Shown here one piece after another: positions 12,201-24,000 of a stretch of DNA of 64,000 nucleotides. A model generated the notes under the pieces. That model was not told the DNA's origin and made no database searches. It saw only the letters and a program-made list of their open reading frames with translations. The position numbers and the translations under genes were made by a program. The stretch's first letter is position 1, and every line of letters starts with the position of its first letter. The DNA is from Acheta domesticus (Eukaryota > Arthropoda > Insecta > Orthoptera > Gryllidae): assembly GCA_031308135.1 (NCBI GenBank), contig JAHLJT010000631.1, positions 175,171,282-175,235,281 on the forward strand, read 5' to 3'.

Positions 12201-15084
12201 GCCTTTGAGGGGCGCTTGAGTGCCATGATGACAGTCAACAACTAATGAGTCAGGGAAGAGATCGGGGCTGTCAGATGAAGAATGACGCGAATGACTTTCA
12301 GATCGTGCACGCTGCTTACTCCGTGGGCCGATGATAAGATCATAGAGGAATTGTGAGCAAACATCGTGAGAAAGCCGCGAATTGGGCGCAGGAAAAGCTA
12401 TTGTATTTCGAAGAGACATATTAACACCCCAAAAATAAAGGAAAGTAAAATAGGTTTCATCTGCATAATTTGCCGACCTCAGTGCCACAGTGTACAATAA
12501 TTCATGAGGTATGAAAAGAAAAAGTAGTATGAAATGTGAAGTGAAAATAGGTTGACTTGCTGAGATCGACAGTAAAAACGTTAAAAATAAATATTCAAGT
12601 GCAATTATTACTGTTTATTTTAATGTTATATGTTCTCCGTGATGGGGTGAGCGCCACCTGTTGTTAACTGTTTTCATGTACGTATTCTGAGTCTCGCGGG
12701 CGTCGGGTTTTGTTGACGTGAACCAGGCCATCTCACTTCATTATTGTGCTCCACTCCCAGTAAATCACTAGGTTTTGAAATTACTAGGTGACACTGGGAT
12801 TGACAGACTGACTCGTTTCTCTAAAGGACTGCAATACATTTTTAACGCTAAGTAGATGAATGGCCTTTAATTAAAGGAGTGCTCATTCAGATAAATATTC
12901 GGTACATCTTCGTAGTACGGGATAGTACAAAACGTTCCGATGACATATGCGCGGTCTTCACTTCTCGTGGTCTATGAGTGCGTCACTTCCTTCGCTCATG
13001 TTGCACAATCCTATTTCCCGGAAGTCTGAAGAGAATATTAAACTTTGAAGACTTATTTCCTTTTCATTAAGCAATTCTAGGAAGTTCTACATTCTTCTAG
13101 AATTGACGCATCAGTTGCTACGATTGTTTTGCCTCTGTCTTTGTGACTGTCAAGTATAAAAATTTGTTTCGAAATTCCATTAGTCATCTCAAATTTTGAA
13201 ACCTTTTTGTGGTTACGGTTTCGTGTTGGGTTGAATGCTTTGTTTCCACCCCAATAGTTCATTTTGCTGTTACAACGTATGGAAATCAAAATTATTACCA
13301 CACCATTGATTAATGTTAAACTAACTTGTATAAAATCGATTTTGTAAGTTTTCCGAAAATATTTTTAACACTCGCAAATGACCTTTAGACGTTCCAGAAT
13401 ACGTACTACATACAAATGCAGAACTGTCGATGCTTGGAAAACATGAAAATGGATATAATTCGTGAAATTGTATTCACAAATTGTGTTTTTACTTGTAATA
13501 TTTCTTCGACTTCCATAATTTGTATATACTTAATTATTATATAATGATAAAGCTTGATGTAAATAATTTTGTATTTAATTCGTGAGTTTTTTTTCATGTC
13601 AATAAATATGAAGGGCTTGAGGCAGTTACAAGATAAGACCAGACTTTTTTATTACAGAATGAGGCGATTATACAACGATCAGCCATACGGGTTTTCAGTT
13701 GTTAGGAGCGAGCATTTTCAGACGAAAAAGATGCGAAGGGAGAGGCTAAGGCGATCTCACTTTAAACATTAGAATGAAGCAGTGCGAGTATTTAAGTAAG
13801 GAAATACATATTGTCGACTGTTGATGGATATTTCATTATCTAATATCAGCCAGTTTACGGAGGAAGATGTGAAAGGGGAATTAGTTGCGTAGAGGAGGTT
13901 CTACGGGATGACCATCCGGTAGAACCTTCACTTAGATTGAAATGAGATGCACCGGTAACTGAGGGTAGATTTTGGAAGAATGTAAGACCCTATTTCGACC
14001 AAAAACGAGGTATGAACATTTATGAATAGTGGGAGACTTCCTGTGGCTGGTGTGGCTAATCTTGTTACTGCCCCAATCTCTTCAACTGCCTAATAGTCTG
14101 TGTTGCAAAGGTTCGTAAGTCACCTAGAAGAAAAGGAACGGGCATTTAAAATTATAAAATTGAAAACATATTAAGACACAAATTTTAAATTTTATCGGTG
14201 GCATTTTTTCCTATGGATTTCTGTTGTCAGGGAAATTCTAGTAGCAGATTTTTGCAGCTCTTAGATCTAAGAATTATTGAAATCGGAGGACGAGGAGGGA
14301 GGAAAATTTTCAGGGACGATTCTGCTTGGACGGTAAAAGATGTTCTAGCCAAAGTTAGTACTACTTACTGTGGCTAGAACATCTTACCAGTAATCATTAT
14401 TTCTATTTTTAAAAAAATATCCCCGGCCGTCTTTACAAAGGTTAATTCTTTACACGAATGCTTTACATGGTTTTAAGCAAATATATTAACACAATACTTT
14501 CTTTGAGGCATGGTGCCACAAGCACAAAATCATTTAGAAGGGAGGCAATAGAAAAGGTTCAGATTACCGCGTGGTCCGCTACAATACACCCTATAAAAGA
14601 TGGGGGATACGTCTCCCTTGTCCCCCTTCCCCGGCGGTGCTGCCCTTGCATCGAGGTGCATTGTTGTCCCAAGGAAAAATGTAATGAACATTACACAATT
14701 TTGTTGCAATAAATATTAATATTTTAACTATATAGTGGCAAACCCGAGGGGGGCTCATGGGGCTTCGGCCGCAGAAGTCAATGATACATATTCAAATATA
14801 GAGCTTTTACGAATGTTATATACTAACGAATGTCATTCAATATTTCAATTTTTAACATTATAAATATTAACTACAAATTAAAAAATAAAAATACATTTTA
14901 AATTCAATGTAAATCAACAATTATTTGTAAGAAAACTTCAAGTCGGTTGGGCACTTTACCTTTGGCTCCCACCCACCCGCCCCTCCCGCACGAGAAAAAT
15001 GTTGCTTGCTGGTGTGCTGGAAAAATGCTGGGTACACCCCTGACAACATATGAATTTCCATCAGAAAAATAATCACCTTAGCGT

Positions 15085-15128
<44 letters not shown>

Positions 15129-15905
15129 GTTATTACTATTATTACTATTATTATTATTATTACTATTATTATTACTATTATTATTACTATTATTATTATT
15201 ATTATTATTATTATTCCTCTACATCAAGACTAAATTTGTTCAGTCGGCTGAATATAAAATCTACTCCAGATTGCAACCAGCTACCTAAGGAGCAGATCTG
15301 GTGACTGTCAGTGCCAGGTGATCTAGGGATAGATTTGTCGGTTCCTCTACAATACTTTGCGCAAAATGTGGGCTGTTCCAAATAAAGCAATTTCTTGCAC
15401 TTCCCAGTCTTTTGAATTACCGGGGAGTTTAGACATGTTCTGTCTCAAATTTTGCGGAACAAATACCAGAGCTCCGATAACTATCGGAACGACCTGTGCT
15501 TTTACGCCTCACATTCGGCTGATCTCGATTTCCAAACTCTTGTATTTAAGACGTTTCTCTGCCTCCTTGATAACGTTTTGATCGCAAGGTACAGTAACAT
15601 CGACAAGTAAACACGATTTGTTCTCCAAATCCCGGATAACTATATCCGGTTTGTTTGCCGCTATCGTGCGATCAGTTTGAATTTGTTGGTCATACAATAT
15701 CGTACATAATCCAACAGACGTCACCGGTTTTGGTGAGTGTTCGTACCACTTGGGGCATGTGTTTGGAACTTCGAGGGCCAGTGGAGGTAGCTACACACCC
15801 TGTCATGTCTTTTCAGGTATTCGGTCTTTGCTAGGATTGAACAAGCTGAGACAATATGATCAATGGTTTCTACGTGTTCCTGGCAAATGCGGCATTTATC
15901 ATCTT

Positions 15906-15938
<33 letters not shown>

Positions 15939-15959
15939 TATTATTATTATTATTATTAC

Positions 15960-16004
<45 letters not shown>

Positions 16005-17998
16005 GAGCAGGAGACTCCGAGAGTGCCGAGTGCCCCGTTTCTACCTGCCTGTTGGCTGTCGACAGGTGCTGGGCAAGGTGGCCGTGCGCCGGGACGAGCT
16101 GCACGCGTACCATGGCAAGGACCACTGGTTCCCGCTGCGCACCGTGGACGCCGACAGCGAGGTGCAGGGCAAGGCGCACTTGCAGCTGCAGCTGCAGGCC
16201 GGCGGCGCGCCCGCGGACCCCTCCACCGCCACGGCGCTCTGCGTCAGGTGAGCTGCGTTGCAATCATTAGTGTTTCCGGGCGCGTCAACTCATAAGATTG
16301 TTAGTCACATAAGTGTAGTACATGTTTGTGTCGCGGGAGATGGTGGTAAACTTCCCTAGCAGGATGGCGAGATTCGGCGCCGACCAACACATCGGCTTGC
16401 GATGTTTTCCCTAACCAGGTATCTCCCACCAGCGGGGCACTGCCGCTCCCCACTAACTTCCCGATATGTGTAGTAGTACAGTGCATGTTAGTGTACGAGT
16501 GTGTAAGGGGTAAGAATAGGATAAGGCAGAGGAAGGAAAGATCGCGCGTGGTCGATAACCCGTTTGTTAGGATACTTTTCCGGGATTTGCTTAGTATTGA
16601 TAGGAGAAACCATGAGAAACTACCGATCAGAGCAGCCGACCGCTATAATTCTCCTCTAAACAACAGCTGAATTCGACCCAGCTGAAAGCGAGTGCTGAAA
16701 ATTCTGCAACCGTTGAGACTCGAACCCTATGACCTTCCTGGTAGCGGCATTGCATTGACAGTAACTGATGCCTTATGCCAGCGAAGCCGCTTTGTGAGAA
16801 ATGCATCCGCTATCATTCATCCAGGATCCAACCAACCAAACTTCTCGGGTTTCGGCTTCAAATTGACCTTACTTTCTTGCAACATCATGCAGAGGGGAAA
16901 AGTAAAAATATTGTTAATCTGAACTGAAATTGCCCCTCCTCCCTGAAATACTTTCTGGATCCGCCAGTGGCCGTTGAGCTTATCTGTGCATAGGCGGTGC
17001 CCCGCTGGCGGTGGACACCTGGAAGAAAAAAACTTATGCCGACTTGTAGGTCGACCCCGGATCCCATCTTCCAGCGGGCGAGTAAGACCGCATCTTCCCG
17101 GGAAATAGCGTGCATTACACTTACGGGACTAATTAATGATCTACGTAGTTGGCGCGTCCGGAATCAGTATTCACTCACTCCGATAGGAAGTAACTCGTAA
17201 TCCGATTTGTGGACCAAATATTGTTTGTTGAGAATAGACGATGTTTCGAATTCGAGAAGTCTCAGTATTCCTATGAAGAGATCTCTGGATCGCACAGCGA
17301 ACACTCCTACTCGCTACTATATTACGATTTTTTAAACTTTGCCCCTGACAGAAATCAGCTGTTTCTTTGCCATCCAAACGGGAGCTTATATGTCGCTACA
17401 GTGACGTCACTATGGTGACGTTCAAGCTCCTGATTGGATGAAAGCGTCATCAGCTGATTCCTGACAGGGGCAAAGTTAAGAAAATCGCAGTATATATTGA
17501 CATTTTCGCAACTCTGCCCCCTGACACGAATCAGCTGTTTCTCTGCTATCCATTCGGGAGCTTATAAGTCGCTACAGGGACGTCACTATGGTGACGTTCA
17601 AGCACCCGATTGGATGAAACCGTCAATAGCTGATTCCTGTCAGGGGCAGATTTGTGAAAATCGCAGTATAATTCATTCAATTCATACACTATGTTACGTT
17701 TTTCAATGAATTCTTTTGATGTCTCTCTCGGTTAAAACCGGGGACTCGGGGTCTACTGTGCAGACACTAGGCTCGCGGTTAACTGAGTTCCGGTGGGTTA
17801 GGCTCCTGGTTAACCAAAGCTGATAACTATCATGGGATATTATTGTTTATTTAATGTCGAATAAACAGCGAAAAAAAATCTGTGTGCGACGAATGGGGAA
17901 ATAGAACTACATGTCAATCTCTTACACTTTAAATTTACGTCTGTTTAATTTGGATTTTATTTATCAATAGCGATCTTATACAAATAAATATACGTATC

Positions 17999-18039
<41 letters not shown>

Positions 18040-21000
18040 ATGATACATACAATAGTGGTTCTTTTCGTTTGTATAGAATTGAAACGCTTTTGTATTTATA
18101 TTATCTTAGAGCCCTACTTTATAAAAGAAATAATTTCGTAAATATGATAAGTTATTTGTCCCCCTTTAAACTGACAGTTTCGGGAATTAATTCACGACAC
18201 TTAGGGAAGAGGCTTTCCAAATCATGTAGCAACCCTGTAAATAGTTGAACATAAATTTAATTGTACTTATTAGTTATTTATTTAAAAAAATATTATTTAC
18301 ATATTTTATATTAATTATGTAAAATATAAGTTATAATTTAATTCTCCTTACAGTATGTTTTATTTATTTATATATCACGTAGGAGATACATTTTCGTACA
18401 GTATTCGCTTTCAAAAACATGTTTAGAGCTTCCAAGACATTTTAAATGAATTAGCGCCATTTTCATTTTGAATGTTTTATATGTTTTGCCTGTGACTACA
18501 TATATCTTACATTTTTTCATTAAATTTTAATGTATCAACGAAACGGAACATCTCAAAAACGAGTTGGCCAAGTGGAACCGTCGTTGTTACAAAGTAATGT
18601 AAATACTTCGCTTGCCCACTGGTCCTTCCGTGAATTGTCAAATGCTCCTCCCTCGCCTGCCTGCTTCTTGGCAACCGCGTACTCGGAATCGAGGATGAGC
18701 TGATGTTTGCGAAGTAGAAGTAATCTTAATTAAGTGCTTGTTGATGTTCTATAGAGCCCAAGCGAAACGCAATCGAAATCTTACAAATAGTTATTACAGT
18801 CTTATCGCGCTTCTTGTACGTCGCCGAGAAGCATCAGTCAGGGACGCAGGGTTCGGAATTTATTCATGAAATCCCGCTCACTCGAGCTTAATGGGAATAC
18901 TCCCAAAATGTGATGATGAGGATTTCGCTAGGGGAGTGTTCCCTTTAAACAGTCCGCCTCTCCGGGATCCATTTCTGACTACGGATCCAATGTTCACGTG
19001 CGCAGAGGCTTGTACGTACACTATGTACGATTTTACATTTCGAATAAAAATCGTACTGTGTGCTGAAGACTAGCATTCAATTACTTCATAGACGTAGAAC
19101 TTTCATCCGCCTCAAATTCATTTTAAGACCGGATCAGCGACGTTTTGTATTCTAAAATTTGAAAATGCTTATTAGGAGCAATTTTAAACGCTCTAATGGG
19201 TTTTTATTTTTTATATTTTATACATTTTAATCTTATTTGGAAAAAAATACAAACATGTACTCATTTCATTGCAATTAATTCTGTTTCCTTCATATGTAAA
19301 TAAAAATATTTAATGGAAAAGAGGGCCCAGGAACGTGGTTGGTCCCCGACGTATTTTAGGCTGCGCACGGCTATGGCCGTGGGTATTTGTGAACCTGGTG
19401 CGAGGAAATGAGAGCGAGCGAACGAGTGTACGTGTTTGTGCAGGGTGCTGGAGTGCAGCGAGCTGACGCACACAAACGGAGCGTGCGACCCCTTCGCGAC
19501 AGTGGCGCTGCGGTATAGCGACGGCCGCACCGAGAACAAACGCACCCGCACACGCAAGAAAACCACCTCCCCGCACTTCGACGACTCCTTCGTCTTCGAG
19601 GTAAGCCACTGCACTGAGTCACTCGGGGAAAGTGATTAGAAGGAAATATTAACAATTACGTTTCATTCCAAATATTATTTTATGAGAGTGCCGATACCAT
19701 CAATTGCCATTAGTTTGTTTCCCGTTAGCTGACTTCAAATGGCATTTACTACCGAGTTGTTTTAAATTGAAATAACGTGTTTTAAGAAATCTAACTAGAG
19801 TGTTTCAAAATTCTGTTTCTTGGGGTAGCAATGGTCGTGTGTCTTCTTGGGCAATGACACAAGAATTAGTTGTCACTCACCCAGGAAGCACAAGGTTGAG
19901 TGAATGTTGTAAGAAAGTTCCCTGTGATGTCTGGGTTTGAGCAATTCAACAAACTAAGGGCAATCTAACGTATAGGTGATGTCCATGTACTGTAGATATA
20001 CCGATGCACGTCTGCCTGGTGAATTGGGTTTTATTGATTGTTAGTATTCTTTATTCCCATCATACAATCCAAAGTTTACGAAATTACAGTTGAATGGTAG
20101 TTTAATCCATCATCTCATTTCTTATTGTTTGACAACAAAGTTTGGCATCATTTTTCGGGGCCCAATTGTGAAATGGCATTTTCAATTCTCAGACTCCAAC
20201 TAATTGAAGTCTCCTGGCCGCGAGCCAGGACATTAAGAAACGCTGAACAATCTCACGTCCTACTTCCCACCTTGTCTCTTGAACTGACATATTCAGTGCG
20301 TTAAAAACCACGCTTTCATTCTTCATGAGCGTACATACAACTGAGTGGGGGAGAATATCTACTACTTTTTAATTTGTTATAGTAATATACTACATTGATT
20401 TTTCAAAATACTGTTTTGAAAGTTTCTCTCTGGTAATTTGTAGAGTTTATGCTGTACTATCGTCCAATTCACAACTGCTCTTTTATTGAAACAGAAAAGT
20501 TATGTAATTGTTGCGCATTTCCTTGCTTTAAACATGCGTTGAGCAACCGCAACGCATGTCTTTAACTTTTGAACCCATTCAGCCAAATTATTCGCACATT
20601 TGGTTCTGTTTTCCAATGTTTTACAGTTTTTTCACTGCTGAAGCCGGTTAACTACTGACTATGTAAGAACGGATCAATGGTCACTCACTCGTTTCAGAAT
20701 CTTCCTCATTGTAACGGCTGTGTCCGGGAGATGGGGTTCGAGTCTCGAGAGGAGCGGGTTTTCGACTCTGGCTAGGCAGCTAGGTCGAATTCAACCGCTC
20801 TCTTGAGAATAATTCTAACGCCTGGCTGCTTTGATAAGTAGTTTTCCGTTGGTTTCTCCAATTAATACCAGGCGAATGCCGAAGCAGTACGTCAATAAAC
20901 GGGGCATGGCCTTGCGCGATCTTTCCTCTCTCGTGTCCTCCTGCCCCCTTACATATGTATATACACACACTACACTACCACACATGTCGGGAGACCAGTT

Positions 21001-24000
21001 GGGGGCGTAGAACATATTCCGGCCGGGTCGGTGCCCCGCTGGTGGAGATGCCTGGATGGGGAACTTCGACCGACGACGTGAAGATAGGGATGCAACATCG
21101 ACAACAAAACATCGATGCTCAGAATTAAAACATCAACCTAAAACCATCGATGTTATTAAACATCTGATTTTAAAACTGGATAAGTAACCATTGAAGTTCA
21201 CGTGGTCTTTGAATTTGAAAGTGGTCTCGTTTATTGATTTTTAATTGAGATTTATCTAAAACGTTAAATTCAAAAAAATCATTAAAATAATTAACCAAAC
21301 TTTGATTGTACTATTCGATAATTTAAAAATAATATAAGCTACTGTAATGATGAAAACGTGTTTTTATTTTTCACTCTTGGTCACTTTGGTCTAAAGAGTA
21401 TCTAATTTATGGATATCTGGAAATTTATTACAGAATTTTGTTTCGATGATACTTTCATTTAAAAAATATCAACGTAAAAACATCGAACACGATGTTAAAA
21501 TACATCTGCCTCAAAATGTCGATGTTAAATACATCGATAATTTTATAAAGTCGTAGATGTTTTGAAAACATCGACATCAATGTCGCATCCCTACGTGTAG
21601 GTCGTCGCCAGATCTCACGCTCCAGCGGTGGAGGACGACCGCCACCTCTCGGGATTGTAACAAACCACGGGACTAATGACCAAAGCACTTGACGAGCCCG
21701 AAAATAAGATAACCAATCAGACTTCCCACTTTGCGTAGTTGGCGATGGTTTTCTTTTAATTAAATATTTTTCTCATACAGAGTGCATAGCCACTTTACAG
21801 AACTGTTTATTTATAATTCGTTACATATGTACATAATAACAAATAGTAAAAATAAGAAGGAGGATGACCCCTGTGGGTTCCTGAATGGGAGATCAGGGTG
21901 GGGCGTTTAGGAGTTATTGCTTATTTGTGAAATGAGTGAGATATCGGGGCTTACGATGTGGAAATGGAATAGGAGTTACGAAGGACGGAATTTATCTTTG
22001 GGGAATCTGGACGGGATGCGGTTTAGAAGAGAGTGAGTGGTTTTTCCTAGTGAGAATGTCGGTCGGAAACGGAGGTTTTGAAGCTTGTTAAAGAATCTTT
22101 GGGTGATGCGGGCGATGTGCTGGGTGACTGGAGGGAATTTCAGATCATTGTGAATTTGTGCATTTTTAAATGTATCATGGAGCATTTAAGGCAATGCGGA
22201 GGACTTCATTCTGTAGGGTTTGGTTGTGTTTTATTGTTGAGGGGGCTCATTGGCTAATCCGGGGGGGGGGCATGATGGCCATGCCCCCCCCCCCAAAGGC
22301 CTAGAGTTTTCGTTTATCTTCCTTTATTTGGCAAAATTGTTTTAAACATTTATTTATGTTCGAATTATGTAATTATATTAACAATAAAATTGTATTGTAT
22401 CAAATCTACAGTACATAAATAATATACAATATAATAACAAATATGTTTATTATTTAACAAAAATCAACGATGGCCTCACCTAAAATGATAGGCTGGATCC
22501 GCCGCTGATGGGGCATCTCCCCAACATGGCGTTGTAATGTGTAGAGTCCCTAGATAAAGGGACTCTATACTACGGTTTTTCTTTCTTGGCGCGAAGTGGG
22601 GTGTGATCAAAATGGAATATCTCACGGTATTTCGCGTCGTTCTCGGTTGTAAAATACTGCTAGGAGCCGCATGATCGCGACTGTATCGAGCAGTGCTGGT
22701 GATCATACGGCTCCTAGCGGCACAACCGAGAACGACGCGAAATACCGTGAGATATTCCATTTTGATGACCCCCCCACACGCCAAGAAAGAAAGAAAAAAA
22801 CAAGTATAGTAATGTGTGTGTGCGTTCGCAGCTGCCGGGCGCGCGCGGCGCGGGGCAGAACCACGAGCGGCACTCGGGCGGCGCGGGCGCGGGCGCCGAG
22901 TGGGCGGAGCTGCGCGTGGCGCTGTGGCACGACGCGTCGGGCGTGGCGGCGGGCAACGTCTTCCTGGGCGAGGTGCGCCTGCCGCTGCTGGGCCAGCAGC
23001 CGCTGCAGCGCGCCCTCGGCAGCGCCTGGTGAGTGCCCCTTCCATTCCTAACCACTGTTACCAGACGGTCTTAAGCAATTCCCCCTAGATAGCGCTGTGA
23101 AAACCCCCAAAACGACCCCCCAAAAAATCCCCGAATTCAAAAAAATTATTATTTCGTGTTTAAAATGTATGGGGAGGTATGGAAAGGAAAGAAATACGAA
23201 AAATATTATTAATTGTATATGATGATATTTATATTTTATTGTTAGCTTGTTAGTTACAGTCAAATTGAAACAATAGTAATAGGTAGTCGGTCTGCATTTT
23301 ACATACCCCCACCTGACAAGTGTGCCCTTGCTTTCCAAAGTTTAAAACCAAGTTGAGTTCTCTTCATTGGCGAGTGTGATGATTTCACTATATAACACAA
23401 AATGAACATTTTAAGAACTCAATGAAATCTCCCCCCCCCCAAAGAAAACCCCCAAATAAATTTGCCGTCTAAAACAACCCCTAAAGACAAAAAAAAACTA
23501 AATGTAGGGGGAGAACCCCTAATCTGGCAACCTGCTTGCTTATACTGCGATTTTCGTAACTTTGCCCCTGACAGGAATCAATTGTTGACGGTTTCATCCA
23601 ATCGGGAGCTCGAACGTCACCATAGTGACGTCACTGTCGCGAAATATAAGCTCCCGATTGGATGGTAGCGAAAAAGCTGATTTCTGTAAGGGACAAAGTT
23701 AGGAAAATCGCAGTATACTCATTCGACACAGTTGGCAAGGAGGTTGAAGATGAATGAAGTAAATGTGGCATCACGACGCTTTAAACTGTTTAAATAATAT
23801 TATCTTAGGTTAAAAATTTCTACTTCGTAAATTCTAAATAAAAAGACATTTTAAAAACAGATGTCTGGTTATTTTATTCTCGAGCGTAGTGCGTAAAAAG
23901 TTATTTTAAATTGTGTTTTGTGTCAACGTCATATTTATCCCAAGATTTATGAGCACTGATAAAATCTAAACCCGAAAGTCCGCTAAAATATTTGTAATGG

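Larger units (their letters stand above)
9243..16065. other. RasGAP1 intron 1 (6.8 kb)
   Basis: The intron holds a family A MITE (9295), the subterminal-repeat element (9593), a dispersed-repeat fragment (about 10965), a 57-bp hairpin (14332) and an R4/Dong-like LINE tail in ATT repeats (15087-16003). The remainder is AT-rich and featureless. Confidence 0.8.
16248..19443. other. RasGAP1 intron 2 (3.2 kb)
   Basis: It contains SINE S1, a SINE 3'-half (16985-17180), two adjacent family A MITEs (17322-17666) and an (AT)n tract at 18001-18037. The rest is AT-rich and featureless. Confidence 0.8.
19601..22831. other. RasGAP1 intron 3 (3.2 kb)
   Basis: It contains SINE S3 split by a hAT-like MITE (20703-21725), a G-run/C-run hairpin (22261-22294) and foldback family B copy 1 (22566-22808). 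19.6-20.7 kb is featureless. Confidence 0.8.

Noticed and set aside
15050..16263. Frames with long poly-Tyr, poly-Asn and poly-Ile tracts
   Set aside because: These are translations of ATT/TAA microsatellites fused to LINE or antisense-exon text, not genes.
19261..19655. Minus-strand frames over exon e3
   Set aside because: Shadows of the real plus-strand C2B exon.
22476..23055. Minus-strand frames over exon e4 and the adjacent MITE
   Set aside because: Antisense shadow of a GC-rich exon; the plus-strand reading matches RASA3 with correct splice phases.
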